A DNA stretch of 64,000 nucleotides from CAZWDL01 sp964632995 (GCA_964632995.1 CAZWDL010000016.1:1-64000); one strand, 5' to 3'; shown: positions 1-9,465, numbered from the stretch's first letter. The notes: generated by a model not told the origin, from the sequence alone. Program-made: numbers and translations.

Positions 1-184
1 GGGACTCCCCTGATGAGCCCCGATAAAGTTGAAAAATTTTAAGCGAAAGGGATGTCGGAAGTCGAAAAAGTTTACAGTTTCAGTTCCCAATTTTCCTATT
101 GTCGTGATATCGTCTTTTCGGATCTCGGAGCGTAGCGACGAGGGAAATGTTTACATTCCGACTTCCGCTTTCCGCTTTCCGACT
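1..184. other. Non-coding start of window with short repeats
   Basis: No gene is supported here. Bases 156-186 are built from a short unit (TTCCGACTTCCGCTTTCCG and partial copies), just beyond the stop of the deacylase gene. A related GTCGGAAGTCG string appears near 54, 3800 and 29828, always outside genes. Confidence 0.4.
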
Positions 185-1765
185 TCAATCTTCATACCCC
201 GGTCCCCGCAAAACCCTTCCAGCCCGCACATCCTTGTACTCCCCTTCATCGACGGTGATGACGCCATTCACGATGACGTACTCGATGCCGCTGGGATACT
301 GATGCGGCGCTTCAAAGGTCGCGTCATCCTTGACGGTTTTCGGATTGAAGATGGTGATGTCGGCCCGGTTGCCTTCTTTCAGGATACCCCGCTCGTAAAG
401 ATCCAGGCGTTGAGCGGGCATGCCGGTCATCTTGTGGATGGCCGTTTCCAGTTTCAGGACGCCTTCGTCACGGCTATAGCGGCCGAGTACGCGGGGGAAG
501 GTACCGTAGGCGCGCGGGTGCGGGTGTCCTTTGCCGGGTTGGGAGAGGCGGCCGTCGGAAGCGACCATGGTGGCCGGATGCTGCATGATGCGACGGACGT
601 CCTCTTCGTTCATAGCGTGGAAGATGCAGTTGGCGCCGCGGTGGAGTTGGGCCTGAATGACCAGCTCGGCGCCGTTTTCGATGGTGGGTTCCATGCCTTC
701 GGCGACGGCCCAGTCGTACAGCGTTTTGCCCTCCAGTTCCGGTTTCCAGTTAAACTTGGAGAATTGCACGCGGCGCAGGTCATTGCCGCCGCGGTCGTTG
801 ATCAGGTTGAAGATGATGCCCTGCTTGATGCTGTCGCGCAGGACGGGGTCTTCGCACCGTTTGGCGAAAGCCTCGTAGCGGCCGCCCTCCATTGCCCAGG
901 CGGGAATGAGGATGCTGATGCTGGTATGGCTGGCGGTGTAGGGATACTGATCGATCATGATGTCGAGACCGGTCTGGCGGGCGGAGTCCACCATGGACAG
1001 CGTGCGGGTGCTGCTGCCCCACATGGGATGGCCGACGACCTTGTGGTGGGTGAGCACCACCGGGATATCCGCCCGGTCGGCGATGGTGATGGCTTCGGCA
1101 ACGCCTTCGATGAGGCCCAGCCCTTCCTCACGCAGGTGAGAGGTGTAGATGCCGCCGTATTCGGCTGCCACCTCTGATAGGGCGATGACTTCCTCCAGGT
1201 CCGCGTAGGCGCCGGGCAGGTATTTGAGGCCGGTGGAGATACCGAAGGCGCCGTCTTTCATTCCTTCGGCGATCAGTTTTTTCATTTCCGCGAGTTCTTC
1301 GGCCGTCGGTGCGCGGTCGACGAGGCCCATCACGTGGTTGCGCACGGTATTATGGCCGATAAGGTAGCCGATGTTGAGGCCGACGCGCGTACTTTCCAGG
1401 CTGTCGAGGTAGTCGTCGAGCCGCAGGGGGCCGCCGCCGTCGGGGCCGCCGAGGGCGGTGGTGACGCCCTGGCGCACGTGGCTCTGCGCCGCCGGATCCA
1501 GCGGCAGGGGTTCGAGATGGGTATGCACGTCGATAAAGCCGGGGGCGACAGCGAGGCCGCGGGCGTCGATCTCGCGTTCGGCTGTGCCGGTAATAAGGAG
1601 GTTCATACGGACAATCCGGCCGTCGCGGACGGCGAGGTTGGTCCTGGTCGGCAGCTTGCCGCTACCATCGTAAACCAGGCCGTTGCGGATAATGAGATCG
1701 TATTCCTGACCGAAGCCATCGGCCAGGAACAGGATAAAAAAGAGGAACGTAAAAATACGGATCAT
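185..1765 (-). CDS. N-acyl-D-amino-acid deacylase family amidohydrolase, exported
   Basis: A 526-residue metal-dependent amidohydrolase of the D-aminoacylase/dihydroorotase-like superfamily. Residues 1-20 are a hydrophobic signal peptide, so it probably acts in the periplasm. The metal-binding HxH follows a GFIDV strand (H81, H83). Later histidine motifs (SHLREE and LTHHK) and the ASDG aspartate motif match the D-aminoacylase family, which removes acyl groups from N-acyl-D-amino acids. The length is normal for the family and the C-terminal small beta domain (ADITIFNP) is present. It is monocistronic and faces no obvious partner. The substrate cannot be read from sequence, since several members cleave N-acyl-D-glutamate or other amides. 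The family call is firm, the substrate is not. Confidence 0.85.
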   Translation of the reverse strand: MIRIFTFLFFILFLADGFGQEYDLIIRNGLVYDGSGKLPTRTNLAVRDGRIVRMNLLITGTAEREIDARGLAVAPGFIDVHTHLEPLPLDPAAQSHVRQGVTTALGGPDGGGPLRLDDYLDSLESTRVGLNIGYLIGHNTVRNHVMGLVDRAPTAEELAEMKKLIAEGMKDGAFGISTGLKYLPGAYADLEEVIALSEVAAEYGGIYTSHLREEGLGLIEGVAEAITIADRADIPVVLTHHKVVGHPMWGSSTRTLSMVDSARQTGLDIMIDQYPYTASHTSISILIPAWAMEGGRYEAFAKRCEDPVLRDSIKQGIIFNLINDRGGNDLRRVQFSKFNWKPELEGKTLYDWAVAEGMEPTIENGAELVIQAQLHRGANCIFHAMNEEDVRRIMQHPATMVASDGRLSQPGKGHPHPRAYGTFPRVLGRYSRDEGVLKLETAIHKMTGMPAQRLDLYERGILKEGNRADITIFNPKTVKDDATFEAPHQYPSGIEYVIVNGVITVDEGEYKDVRAGRVLRGPGYED

Positions 1766-1913
1766 AGCAGAGTGATAGGTGAAGAGTTACGAAAGCCGAA
1801 AATAAAAAAAAGAGGAAAGGGGAGGGGCTTTTGCTCTTATTGTTTTACGGTATCTATTTCCAGGTTACCGGTGAAACCAGGAAAGAGACACCGTAAAACA
1901 GGCAAACCATATC

Positions 1914-2948
1914 TCACTGCCGGAAGGTATGCTCTACCGACTCAGGGCTTTTCACGCGCTCGAAGAACTCTTCGAGGTAATCGATCACATGGCGGCGGTC
2001 TTTTTCGTCCATCAGTTCAAAAGACCGGCAGTATTCCATTATCTGAGGTTTTAGCACCTGAAATTTTTCATACAGGCGCCGGGCTTCTTCCTCCTGGCAT
2101 GCCTGGCCGACATAGTATCGTTCGCGGACGTCCTTGATGGGGTATTGCTCGGGGGGGATGGCGTAGTGCGCGTCGACCATGCCGGAGTAGTCAAAGTCGT
2201 AAGGAACGGGGATGGGTTTGCGGTCTTCAGGCAACATGAGCATAATGAGATTATGCATGTTAATAGGACTCCAGTCGGTATTGCCGATCATATACTGGAA
2301 GGCGCACATATCCTGGTAGGGCTGATCCTCGAACATAAAGGAATTGGCGCCCTCCCGATCTACGATATGGGCGCCGGTGCGGGCGGCCAGTTCTTCATCG
2401 GGCTCGATGAGAAAGGCAAAGAGTTCTTTGGTTTTGACTTTCCCTTCCGAATCGACCAGTTGCAGCTGGAATGGTTGTACGCGAAAACTGTTAGGGGTAA
2501 ATTGATTATAGAGACGGTAGATAAGGTACTCTTTCAGCAGGTAATTACGATTGTTATTACCGCCGGCGCACTGCCAGACCAGCTTGATTTTATCGGATTC
2601 AGAGAAGCCCTGATCGCGTAGTTCCGACTTTTTAAAATTGACCTTTACGGGAGGGTAGTAGCATACTTTTTTACGTGCATTACCCCGGGCGCGCAGTTTG
2701 ACTTCAAAGGTGAGCGCCTGCCCTGAAGAACCCGGCAGCGTAATTTGGGCAGGCTGGTATTCCTCCTGGGCTTTTTTCCGGATGAGCTGACGAAGGTCAG
2801 TTTCAATACTTATCTCCAGCAAGCTGTCTTTACCGGTGTAGAGGTGTTGAAAGATACTAAGCGTGTCCATGGAGGATTGCGCCTTAACGGGACTGAGCCC
2901 GAGGAGCAGTAAAGCACTAATTAGTAGTTTCGGTGTCAAGGGGTTCAT
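1914..2948 (-). CDS. Secreted protein with kinase-like (CotH/HipA-type) motifs
   Basis: About 344 residues. The ATG at 2948 is chosen because it begins a clear signal peptide ending at VKAQS; a longer reading frame upstream has no signal and low coding quality. The C-terminal half contains GNTDW..NMHN followed some 17 residues later by PVPYDFDYSG. This resembles the catalytic HxxxxN plus DFD metal motif of atypical kinases such as CotH and HipA. The first half is a beta-rich region with many basic residues. I do not recognise a named family. Kinase-like activity outside the cytoplasm is inference from these motifs only. It is divergent from the SpoIIAA-like gene at 3093. Confidence 0.7.
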   Translation of the reverse strand: MNPLTPKLLISALLLLGLSPVKAQSSMDTLSIFQHLYTGKDSLLEISIETDLRQLIRKKAQEEYQPAQITLPGSSGQALTFEVKLRARGNARKKVCYYPPVKVNFKKSELRDQGFSESDKIKLVWQCAGGNNNRNYLLKEYLIYRLYNQFTPNSFRVQPFQLQLVDSEGKVKTKELFAFLIEPDEELAARTGAHIVDREGANSFMFEDQPYQDMCAFQYMIGNTDWSPINMHNLIMLMLPEDRKPIPVPYDFDYSGMVDAHYAIPPEQYPIKDVRERYYVGQACQEEEARRLYEKFQVLKPQIMEYCRSFELMDEKDRRHVIDYLEEFFERVKSPESVEHTFRQ

Positions 2949-3092
2949 ACTAGCATTATTTTCCTCAATTTCGGGAAATTCCGTGAAAGAAATGACAAAA
3001 GAAAGGAAGATTTTTGTCACTGCGGAGATAGACACCGAATTTGCCGCATTGATCATTTGCCCGGTTGGCTTTGTTAAAAAGAAAAGGAAAAA

Positions 3093-3452
3093 ATGATTCA
3101 ATTCTTAGATGTGAGTGAAGAAAACACGATAGCCGCCCGTGTTGTTGGAAAAATAGAAACCGAGGACGTCGAAAATGCCGCTAAGGAAATTGACCGGCGA
3201 CTCGAAGAAGACGGAAAGATCAACATGTACATTGAGCTTGATCATTTCGAGGGCTATGAGCCGAAGGCTTTCCTGGAGGAATTAAAACTCACCACTGAGC
3301 ATTTCGGTGACTTCAGGAAAATGGCGATCGTCAGCCAGGAAGAATGGCTGAATACGCTGGCGGAGATCACTGATAAGATTTCCCCCCAACTGGAGGCTCG
3401 TTACTATCGGCTCGAAGAGCGGCCCCAGGCCTTGCGTTGGCTGGAAGAGTAA
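3093..3452 (+). CDS. SpoIIAA-like (STAS-fold) protein
   Basis: A 119-residue cytoplasmic protein resembling the SpoIIAA-like/DUF3478 family: a short alpha/beta domain with the pattern AARVVGKI, then a helix, then INMYIELDHFEGY, and an acidic surface. The family shares the STAS fold of anti-sigma antagonists and of bacterial lipid-binding proteins, but its role is not established. It starts 144 bases from the divergent signal-peptide protein and is followed after 40 bases by another small acidic protein on the same strand, so the two may be co-transcribed. Confidence 0.7.
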   Translation: MIQFLDVSEENTIAARVVGKIETEDVENAAKEIDRRLEEDGKINMYIELDHFEGYEPKAFLEELKLTTEHFGDFRKMAIVSQEEWLNTLAEITDKISPQLEARYYRLEERPQALRWLEE

Positions 3453-3492
3453 GCGCAGCAGTTTTATTATTAAATTAAAATAAACTTTATCC

Positions 3493-3795
3493 ATGTTAGA
3501 AGATAAGAGTCACGCAACGACTATCATAACCTCCGAACACGACGATATTAAAGACTGGGCGGATCTTCGTAAGGCACGTCCTGTAAGACAGGTGCGCTTT
3601 GAGGATGAAACCGTTTCCGAAACGGTGCGTTTTCGTTTTCCGGAAGACAAGTTTCCGGACGAGGAAGACCTCACCTGGGAAGAATTTTTCGACATCTTTG
3701 ACCGCAACCGGCTGGAGTTCGTCTTTGAGGATATTGCTGATGAGGCCTCTGAAAACCGGAATGTCTATCAGTTTCAGCCCCGGAAAATGAAGTGA
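3493..3795 (+). CDS. Small acidic hypothetical protein
   Basis: A 100-residue protein, strongly acidic (FPDEEDLTWEEFFDIFDRN), with no signal peptide, membrane segment or cysteine motif. I do not recognise a family. The Asp/Glu-rich centre and aromatic residues suggest a small soluble adaptor. Its position 40 bases after the SpoIIAA-like gene on the same strand is the only functional hint. The antisense frame of similar length lacks a comparable amino acid pattern. Confidence 0.5.
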   Translation: MLEDKSHATTIITSEHDDIKDWADLRKARPVRQVRFEDETVSETVRFRFPEDKFPDEEDLTWEEFFDIFDRNRLEFVFEDIADEASENRNVYQFQPRKMK

Positions 3796-4001
3796 TATTA
3801 AGTCGGAAGTCGTCGGAAGGCTTGAGCGGGCGGAATGCAGAATTTCGAAGAAGTAAGCTTTCCGGCGGCATCGCAATTCAATTACGACATCAAAAGCAAG
3901 GTTACTTGAAAATACTTTTCTGGTATTCCTTCTCAGAGGTAGAAAAGCAAAAGTAAGTCATCCCGGTTTTTCCGGCCGGTTTTCTTCCTCCTTTAGCGGT
4001 A

Positions 4002-4814
4002 TCACCATGGCGCAAATTCCGGATCTACCAGCCGCTCCGCTTCTTTCTTCAGGGCGTTGATATTTGCTATTTCCTCTTCGGAAAGTTCAAAATCGAAGAT
4101 ATCGAAATTTTCTTCCAAGTGTTTCACTTTGCTGGTTTTGGGAATAGCGATGACCTCTTCCTGTTGCATGAGCCAGCGCAGGGTTACTTGTGCCGGAGTT
4201 TTGTCGTGGCGTTTGGCGATTTCCTCAATAATGTCATCATGGGTGACGCGGCCGCGGGCCAGGGGGGCGTAGGCGGTAAGGGACATGCCATGCCGGCGGC
4301 AGGCTTCGATTACTACTGACTGATCGAGGTAAGGATGATATTCCACCTGATTATTGATGAGCTCGGCGCCGGTGGCGACGGCTTGATCCAGCAACGGTGG
4401 CGTAAAATTACTGACGCCGATGTGTTTGGCTATGCCCTGCTCCTTTGCATGCATGAGCCGCTCCATATAATCCTCCAGTTTCAGTTTCGGATGTGGCCAG
4501 TGAATGAGGAGCAGATCAATATAGTCGGTACGCAGTTGTGATAAGCTATGTTGAACGGAGCGGTCAAATTTCTCCAGTCCCAGGTTCTCCCACCAGATTT
4601 TGGTCGTGATAAACAGCTTATCCCGGTCGATACCGGAACTGCGAACGGCTTTTCCGACCTCTGCTTCGTTGGCATACATCTGAGCCGTGTCGATGTGGGT
4701 GTAGCCTGTTTCCAGGGCTTTTTCGGTGATTTCCTGTGCCTCACGCCCCTTGAGGGTCCAGGTGCCGAGGCCGATAGCGGGAATGGCCGCTCCTTTCACT
4801 TGTATGATCTTCAT
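4002..4814 (-). CDS. Aldo/keto reductase (diketogluconate reductase-like)
   Basis: A 270-residue NADPH-dependent reductase with the (beta/alpha)8 fold, converting aldehydes or ketones to alcohols. All four catalytic residues are visible: D42 and Y47 (HIDTAQMY), K72 (ITTKIW) and H105 (LLIHWP). The C-terminal cofactor motif IPKTSKVKHLEEN is also present. Length and motifs match the 2,5-diketo-D-gluconate reductase/DkgA-like branch. It is cytoplasmic, with no signal peptide. It lies about 100 bases upstream of the end of an aminotransferase gene on the same strand. The substrate is unknown; methylglyoxal or sugar-derived aldehydes are typical for the branch. Confidence 0.9.
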   Translation of the reverse strand: MKIIQVKGAAIPAIGLGTWTLKGREAQEITEKALETGYTHIDTAQMYANEAEVGKAVRSSGIDRDKLFITTKIWWENLGLEKFDRSVQHSLSQLRTDYIDLLLIHWPHPKLKLEDYMERLMHAKEQGIAKHIGVSNFTPPLLDQAVATGAELINNQVEYHPYLDQSVVIEACRRHGMSLTAYAPLARGRVTHDDIIEEIAKRHDKTPAQVTLRWLMQQEEVIAIPKTSKVKHLEENFDIFDFELSEEEIANINALKKEAERLVDPEFAPW

Positions 4815-4913
4815 ATCCTTTTTCTTTTAAGAACGTGATCCGGTGGGCGATGTTTGCTGCCCGGTTTAAAGCCTTCGCTGGAATTGAGAAGATGATCCTT
4901 AATTTTCCGGTGG

Positions 4914-6206
4914 TCAACTCTTCAGCCATTGTTCAATTTTGTTCATGGCTTCCAGCAACTTTGGCGCGCAGCGCTGGATGAACTTAAGATCGAGTGGCTT
5001 GTCGGCGTAGTCGGTTTCGGCGCAGTGCAGCGCCTGTTCTCCATCGAAGTCGACATAGGAAAGACGGGCCGTCAATTCATCCGAGGGGCGGCCAAAGTCG
5101 TAGCTCGGCAGCAGCGCAACGCCGGTATCCTCCAGCAGTTGGCTGCAAAGTTCCTGACTGTTGTGTACCCCTCTTTTCAGCAGGGAGTCGCGGAAGTAGT
5201 GGAAGCTTGGGAAAAGGTAGAACCCGCCTTGTGGCTTGGTAGCATAGACGTGCATGCTTTCCAGGCGATTATGGAGGCTACGACCGATGATGCGCAGTAT
5301 ACGGCGAACATTAAAGAGGTAGCGATCGATAACCGGATTGGATTGAAAAGCACTTACCGAGGCATACTGTATGGGAGCGCTGGTGGAGGTGAACGTTTCA
5401 CTGGCTACAATAGCCATGGCGTTGAGCAGCCAACGTAATTCCGGCGGAAAAATAAAGAAGCCGAGTCGCCAGCCGCCGGCGCCGCACCATTTCGACAGGC
5501 CGCTGGAGACGACGGTACCCTCGGGGTAGAAGCGCGCGATGGAGACGTGTTGGCCGGAATGGTGCAGTTCGCCGTAAATTTCATCTGAAAGCAGAATGAC
5601 CTTGTAGCGGCGGGCTACGGCTGCCAGTTCCTTTAGCTTTTCCACGGTATAAGTAGCACCCGTGGGATTGGTGGGATAATTGAGGACTAGTATACGGGGG
5701 CGTTCGGGGTCCTTTTCACAGATGGCCTCCAGTTCGGCCGGCAGCAGTCGCCAGTCGTTTTCAGGGTTAGTGCGCACCCAGTTGACGCGCCGCCCGACGA
5801 TGATGGCCTGTGGGGAATAGGAAACCCAGCTAGGCGTAGGGATAACTAGGTCGCCGTAGTAAACCAGCTGCAGCAAAAACAACAATTCCTTGGACCCCGG
5901 GCCGATGAGTACATCTTCCCCGCTTCGCTTGACCCCCTGGGCGTTGCGCATCGATTCGGCGATGGCTTCCCGCAATTGCGGCAGTCCCGTAACCGCCAGG
6001 TAGTCTTTTTCGTGAGCGTGTTCTTTCAGCTGCTCTACTACCGGCACCGGAACCGGGAAAGGGGACTGCCCAAAACCGAGGCGATAGATGGTTTTTCCTT
6101 CCTGTAGCAGTCTCTGCGATTGTTCGTTGATGGCCAGCGTAGCCGATTTCTTGAGATCGCGGATATTAAGGTTGAGATCTACCCGGATGCTTTTCTTCTT
6201 AGCCAT
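4914..6206 (-). CDS. Class I/II PLP-dependent aminotransferase
   Basis: About 430 residues when started at the ATG at 6206; the upstream 40 codons have a non-protein-like composition. This is a fold-type I aminotransferase. PLP lysine K239 sits in SSGLSKWCGAGGWRLGF, with R247 for the substrate carboxylate, N180 in NYPTNPTG and D208 in LSDEIYG. It transfers amino groups between an amino acid and a 2-oxo acid. The overall pattern is aspartate-aminotransferase-like, but such paralogues often act on aromatic or branched substrates. It lies in the same orientation as the aldo/keto reductase 99 bases downstream. Confidence 0.88.
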   Translation of the reverse strand: MAKKKSIRVDLNLNIRDLKKSATLAINEQSQRLLQEGKTIYRLGFGQSPFPVPVPVVEQLKEHAHEKDYLAVTGLPQLREAIAESMRNAQGVKRSGEDVLIGPGSKELLFLLQLVYYGDLVIPTPSWVSYSPQAIIVGRRVNWVRTNPENDWRLLPAELEAICEKDPERPRILVLNYPTNPTGATYTVEKLKELAAVARRYKVILLSDEIYGELHHSGQHVSIARFYPEGTVVSSGLSKWCGAGGWRLGFFIFPPELRWLLNAMAIVASETFTSTSAPIQYASVSAFQSNPVIDRYLFNVRRILRIIGRSLHNRLESMHVYATKPQGGFYLFPSFHYFRDSLLKRGVHNSQELCSQLLEDTGVALLPSYDFGRPSDELTARLSYVDFDGEQALHCAETDYADKPLDLKFIQRCAPKLLEAMNKIEQWLKS

Positions 6207-6465
6207 GAATCGTATTGAAGTGTATTGCCGAGGGTGGAATAATCCAATAAGGCCCCAAGTTAGGACCTCTATCCCGAAAATACAAGAAATGCCCCTGATG
6301 GCAGATGCCGGAGGCACTAGGTACAACGTTCACTGCCGTTACCATAATTTTCCGGCATGTGGCGCTCATCGTTAGAGAAAAAGCTGGAAGAGACTACTGG
6401 TTGTCGAGGTCATCTCACCCTATATCTTTAAAATAGTAAGTTGACATTTCTCAAGTGACCTGCAA

Positions 6466-7821
6466 TCAGTTATACGCTGCCTTGTTCAGGTTGTCCTTCT
6501 CATATAGCGCAAGGGGTTTGCGCTGCAGCGGGTACTCCTTTTCGAAGAAGAACTCTCTTTTTCCGAAGGCCGGGCGCAGTTCATTGAGCCAGATGGCGTC
6601 GGGGTCGTATTTGGCAAAGAAGGGGCGGTGCACCCAGTCGGGGTTGCGGCCCTGGATGAATCGCAGGGTGAATACCTTTTCACCCATTACTTCGCTGACG
6701 CCGAGGATTTGCACTTTACCGGGACCGGCCGACATGCTGGGGCCGCGCACCGTGCGGGCAATGCCGCTGACTTGCTTATAGGCGTCGCGGAAGATTTTCC
6801 AGGCCCGCTCAAGTTCGATGGCGAAGTATTCCTGGGCGCCCGTATCGCGGGCCACGAACATGTAGTAAGGGGTGCAGCCCAGGGCTACCTGTTTTTTCCA
6901 CATGGAAGCCCATGCCTCGGCATTGTCGTTGATATTGCGCATGACGGGCGACTGGGTGCGGATGACGGCGCCGGTATTCCGGATTCGTTTGACGGCTTGC
7001 TCGACGGCTTCGGTCTGCAGTTCTTTGGGATGGTTGAAGTGAGCCATGAAAGCGATATGCAGCCCGGCCTTACGAGCCCGTTCGAAGACCTGCAGGAGCT
7101 CGTCGGCGTCATCGTCCTCGGTAAATCGCTGGGGCCAGTAGCTGAGGGCTTTGGTGCCGAAGCGGATATTGCGCAGGTTAGGCAGCCTTGCTTCGATGAG
7201 CGCATCGACGTAGCCGCGGATGATCTTGGTCTTCATGATCAGCGGATCGCCACCGGTGAAGAGTATGTCCGTGATTTGGGGGTTGGCCCGAAGGTATTTG
7301 ATCAGCAGTTCGGTATCGCGCATAGCAAATTTCAACTCGTTCATGCCTACGAACTGCGGCCAGCGGAAGCAGAAGGTGCAATAAGCGTGACAAGTCTGCC
7401 CCTGGCTGGGAAAAAAGAGCATGGTTTCACGATATTTGTGCTGAATACCGGTGAGCGCCACATCATCAATTTTCGGCACGTTTTGTTCTAACTGCCTTGC
7501 CGGATGAGGATTGAGTTCCAGCCGTATTTTATTGGCCACCAGTTTGAGTTCCGGCTTGCGCGCTCCCCCCTTGATGGCCCGGGCCATTTCCTCGAAGTGT
7601 TCGGGCATCAGCATGTCTTTCCGGGGGAAGGTGAGGGTGTAAATGGGATCTTCGCGGTAGTTATCCCAGTCAATGAGATGTTCGACTACGTAATTGTTCA
7701 CCTTGAAGGGTAAGACATTACCGACCACTTCTATAGCGAATTGTTCTTCTTCGGAGAGGTGTTGGGCTATTTGCGGAATGCTTCTAAAGTTACGAAGCAT
7801 ATAAGATTGATATTTTTGCAT
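6466..7821 (-). CDS. Lysine 2,3-aminomutase-like radical SAM enzyme
   Basis: A 451-residue radical SAM protein of the KamA family. The 4Fe-4S ligands are C144, C148 and C151 (CHAYCTFC), followed by the GGDPL motif (190-194) that contacts SAM. The PLP-binding lysine is K369 in SAGPGK. KamA enzymes interconvert L-lysine and beta-lysine. Two canonical features are missing: the C-terminal zinc-binding Cys cluster, and the Asp that normally precedes the PLP lysine motif and holds the substrate amino group. The substrate may therefore not be lysine. No beta-lysine acetyltransferase lies beside it. Confidence 0.82.
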   Translation of the reverse strand: MQKYQSYMLRNFRSIPQIAQHLSEEEQFAIEVVGNVLPFKVNNYVVEHLIDWDNYREDPIYTLTFPRKDMLMPEHFEEMARAIKGGARKPELKLVANKIRLELNPHPARQLEQNVPKIDDVALTGIQHKYRETMLFFPSQGQTCHAYCTFCFRWPQFVGMNELKFAMRDTELLIKYLRANPQITDILFTGGDPLIMKTKIIRGYVDALIEARLPNLRNIRFGTKALSYWPQRFTEDDDADELLQVFERARKAGLHIAFMAHFNHPKELQTEAVEQAVKRIRNTGAVIRTQSPVMRNINDNAEAWASMWKKQVALGCTPYYMFVARDTGAQEYFAIELERAWKIFRDAYKQVSGIARTVRGPSMSAGPGKVQILGVSEVMGEKVFTLRFIQGRNPDWVHRPFFAKYDPDAIWLNELRPAFGKREFFFEKEYPLQRKPLALYEKDNLNKAAYN

Positions 7822-8621
7822 AATTTTTCCTTTTTGAAATTAAGAAATGCTGTAAGGCAAAGAAAGAAGAAAGACAACATTTGCTAACTCAAAGCCGGAG
7901 GCACAGCTTTGATAAACTTTTGACGGCTGAATATTTTAACCGCTCCTTTTTCCTTCTGTGTCCGGATACAGGAAGAATAGGCCGGGATGCTTCCGGTAGG
8001 GCTCACCTTTTCAGGAAGATGGAAGCGGAAAGGCAAAGAACTGTAGGTTTACTTATCATGGACAGTAATTTTCCTGTTATAGCCGTCAGGGCATAATGTT
8101 TCAGTAGTTCCTTGTGCTGGAAGATGATCTGTCCGGAAAAACGGCGCTTTTGAAAGCTGGTCCGGTTTCCGGGGAGTTAACTATCTATGGGAGGCAGTGT
8201 CTTGCTCAGGTTAACAGGTGAAACAGACAAGGCCAGATCTCAGACAGTTTTTTGGGTCTTGCTGTCAGGGCCGGCAATGAGGGGCCCTTCGGGAAAAATT
8301 CACTTTCGCGATTATTGGAAAATCCGAAGCTGGACATCCGGTGTGAAAGCTATTCGTATCTGTAGTTTTAACAGAGATGAGAGAGATGGATTTTAAATTT
8401 CACACCCTAATTATAACGTTAAAATAGGGAAAATGTTTAATGAAATCTGCTTTAGAGGAAGACAAAACAGAAGCGGAGATACCGAGGTGGGCAAAACCGG
8501 CATCTCCACTAATCAGGTGTTGTGATGGCGAAATTACAGGTAGGTACATAAATCCAACCTAATTTAAGGATTTCTTTACAGAAAGTAAAGGGGTAGAAGT
8601 TTTTTAGCTTGAGAAGGAAGG
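7822..8621. other. 800-bp gap with no recognisable gene
   Basis: Short open frames exist on the plus strand (7881-8096 and 8187-8396), but their products lack any domain pattern. A small palindrome, CAAAGC...GCTTTG, at 7890-7911 encloses CGGAGGCAC, a string also found in other intergenic repeats of this window. I see no promoter, tRNA or terminator that I can support. Confidence 0.4.
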
Positions 8622-9293
8622 TCAGTAATTCTCTTCGTCTTCAATGTCCTCATCTCGATCTTCCTCGTCTGCTCGATCTTCCTCGGCTGCCTGCATATCT
8701 CTTTCTACCTCCAGATCGCTTACTGCGCGCCGGACGGAATCCTCATCTTCCTCGAAGAGCAAGTCGTCATCGAATAAATCATCGCCGTCATCAGATGATA
8801 TAGGTTTTGGTGAATTTTGTGCTGACTTTCTAATGATTTTGGTAATTACCTTCGGCGGCGTAGCTTTCTTTTTACCGGAGGCAGGGCGTTCCTCCCTGGC
8901 GCGTTCCCGGAGCGTAGGCCGTTGTTGCAGGGTTTTGGCGGCCAGGCTTTTCGTGGTGGTGGGTACGGCCATCAGCCGCCGTTTATCGATCAGCTCTCCG
9001 GTGACGGCACAGATGCCGTAGGATCTATTCCGGATGCGGACCAGCGCGTTTTCCAACTCGCGCATGTACATGCGTTGGCGAATCGCCATGTTGTTGAGCA
9101 TTTCCACATCGTTGTTGATGCTGCTGTCGTCCACCCAATCTCCTCCGTGTTCGTCACTGGAGTTTTCGGTGATTTCCAAAATTTGCTCCTGCAGCATCTT
9201 GAACTGCTCCTGGGCCTTTTCCAGTTTCTTTTCGATCAGGGCTTTAAATTCCGCCAGTTCGGCGTCCGAGTATCGTACTACGCTATTGGTCAT
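8622..9293 (-). CDS. DksA/TraR-family regulator with degenerate zinc finger and acidic tail
   Basis: A 223-residue protein. An N-terminal coiled-coil helix pair (residues 10-90) and a finger-like segment SYGICAVTGELIDKRRL (91-107) identify the DksA/TraR family, whose members bind the RNA polymerase secondary channel and modulate initiation. Only C95 of the usual four zinc cysteines remains; the second position is Thr and the later CxxC is absent. The family often shows this in Bacteroidota. A basic linker rich in Lys and Pro follows, then a strongly acidic C-terminal tail of about 60 residues. Function as a transcription factor is inferred from the family. Confidence 0.82.
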   Translation of the reverse strand: MTNSVVRYSDAELAEFKALIEKKLEKAQEQFKMLQEQILEITENSSDEHGGDWVDDSSINNDVEMLNNMAIRQRMYMRELENALVRIRNRSYGICAVTGELIDKRRLMAVPTTTKSLAAKTLQQRPTLRERAREERPASGKKKATPPKVITKIIRKSAQNSPKPISSDDGDDLFDDDLLFEEDEDSVRRAVSDLEVERDMQAAEEDRADEEDRDEDIEDEENY

Positions 9294-9465
9294 ATTCAGG
9301 ATTGGTTTATGATTTCAAATCAAGCCTCGTTCTCGGTCAGTATTGAAATCCGGTTTTATCCGCTCAGGCAAACGGCAACTATTGTGTTGCTTAAAAGGGC
9401 TTGTACGAACAAATATTTCAGCGACTCAAATATTCAACTATTTTTCAAACAAAACAAGTGTTTTT

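Noticed and set aside
29..1177. 382-codon plus-strand open frame opposite the deacylase
   Set aside because: Antisense to a gene with signal peptide and catalytic motifs; the product has no domain pattern and is an effect of GC-rich codon third positions.
7881..8396. Two short plus-strand frames in the 800-bp gap
   Set aside because: No recognisable features; lengths are within chance for this GC content.
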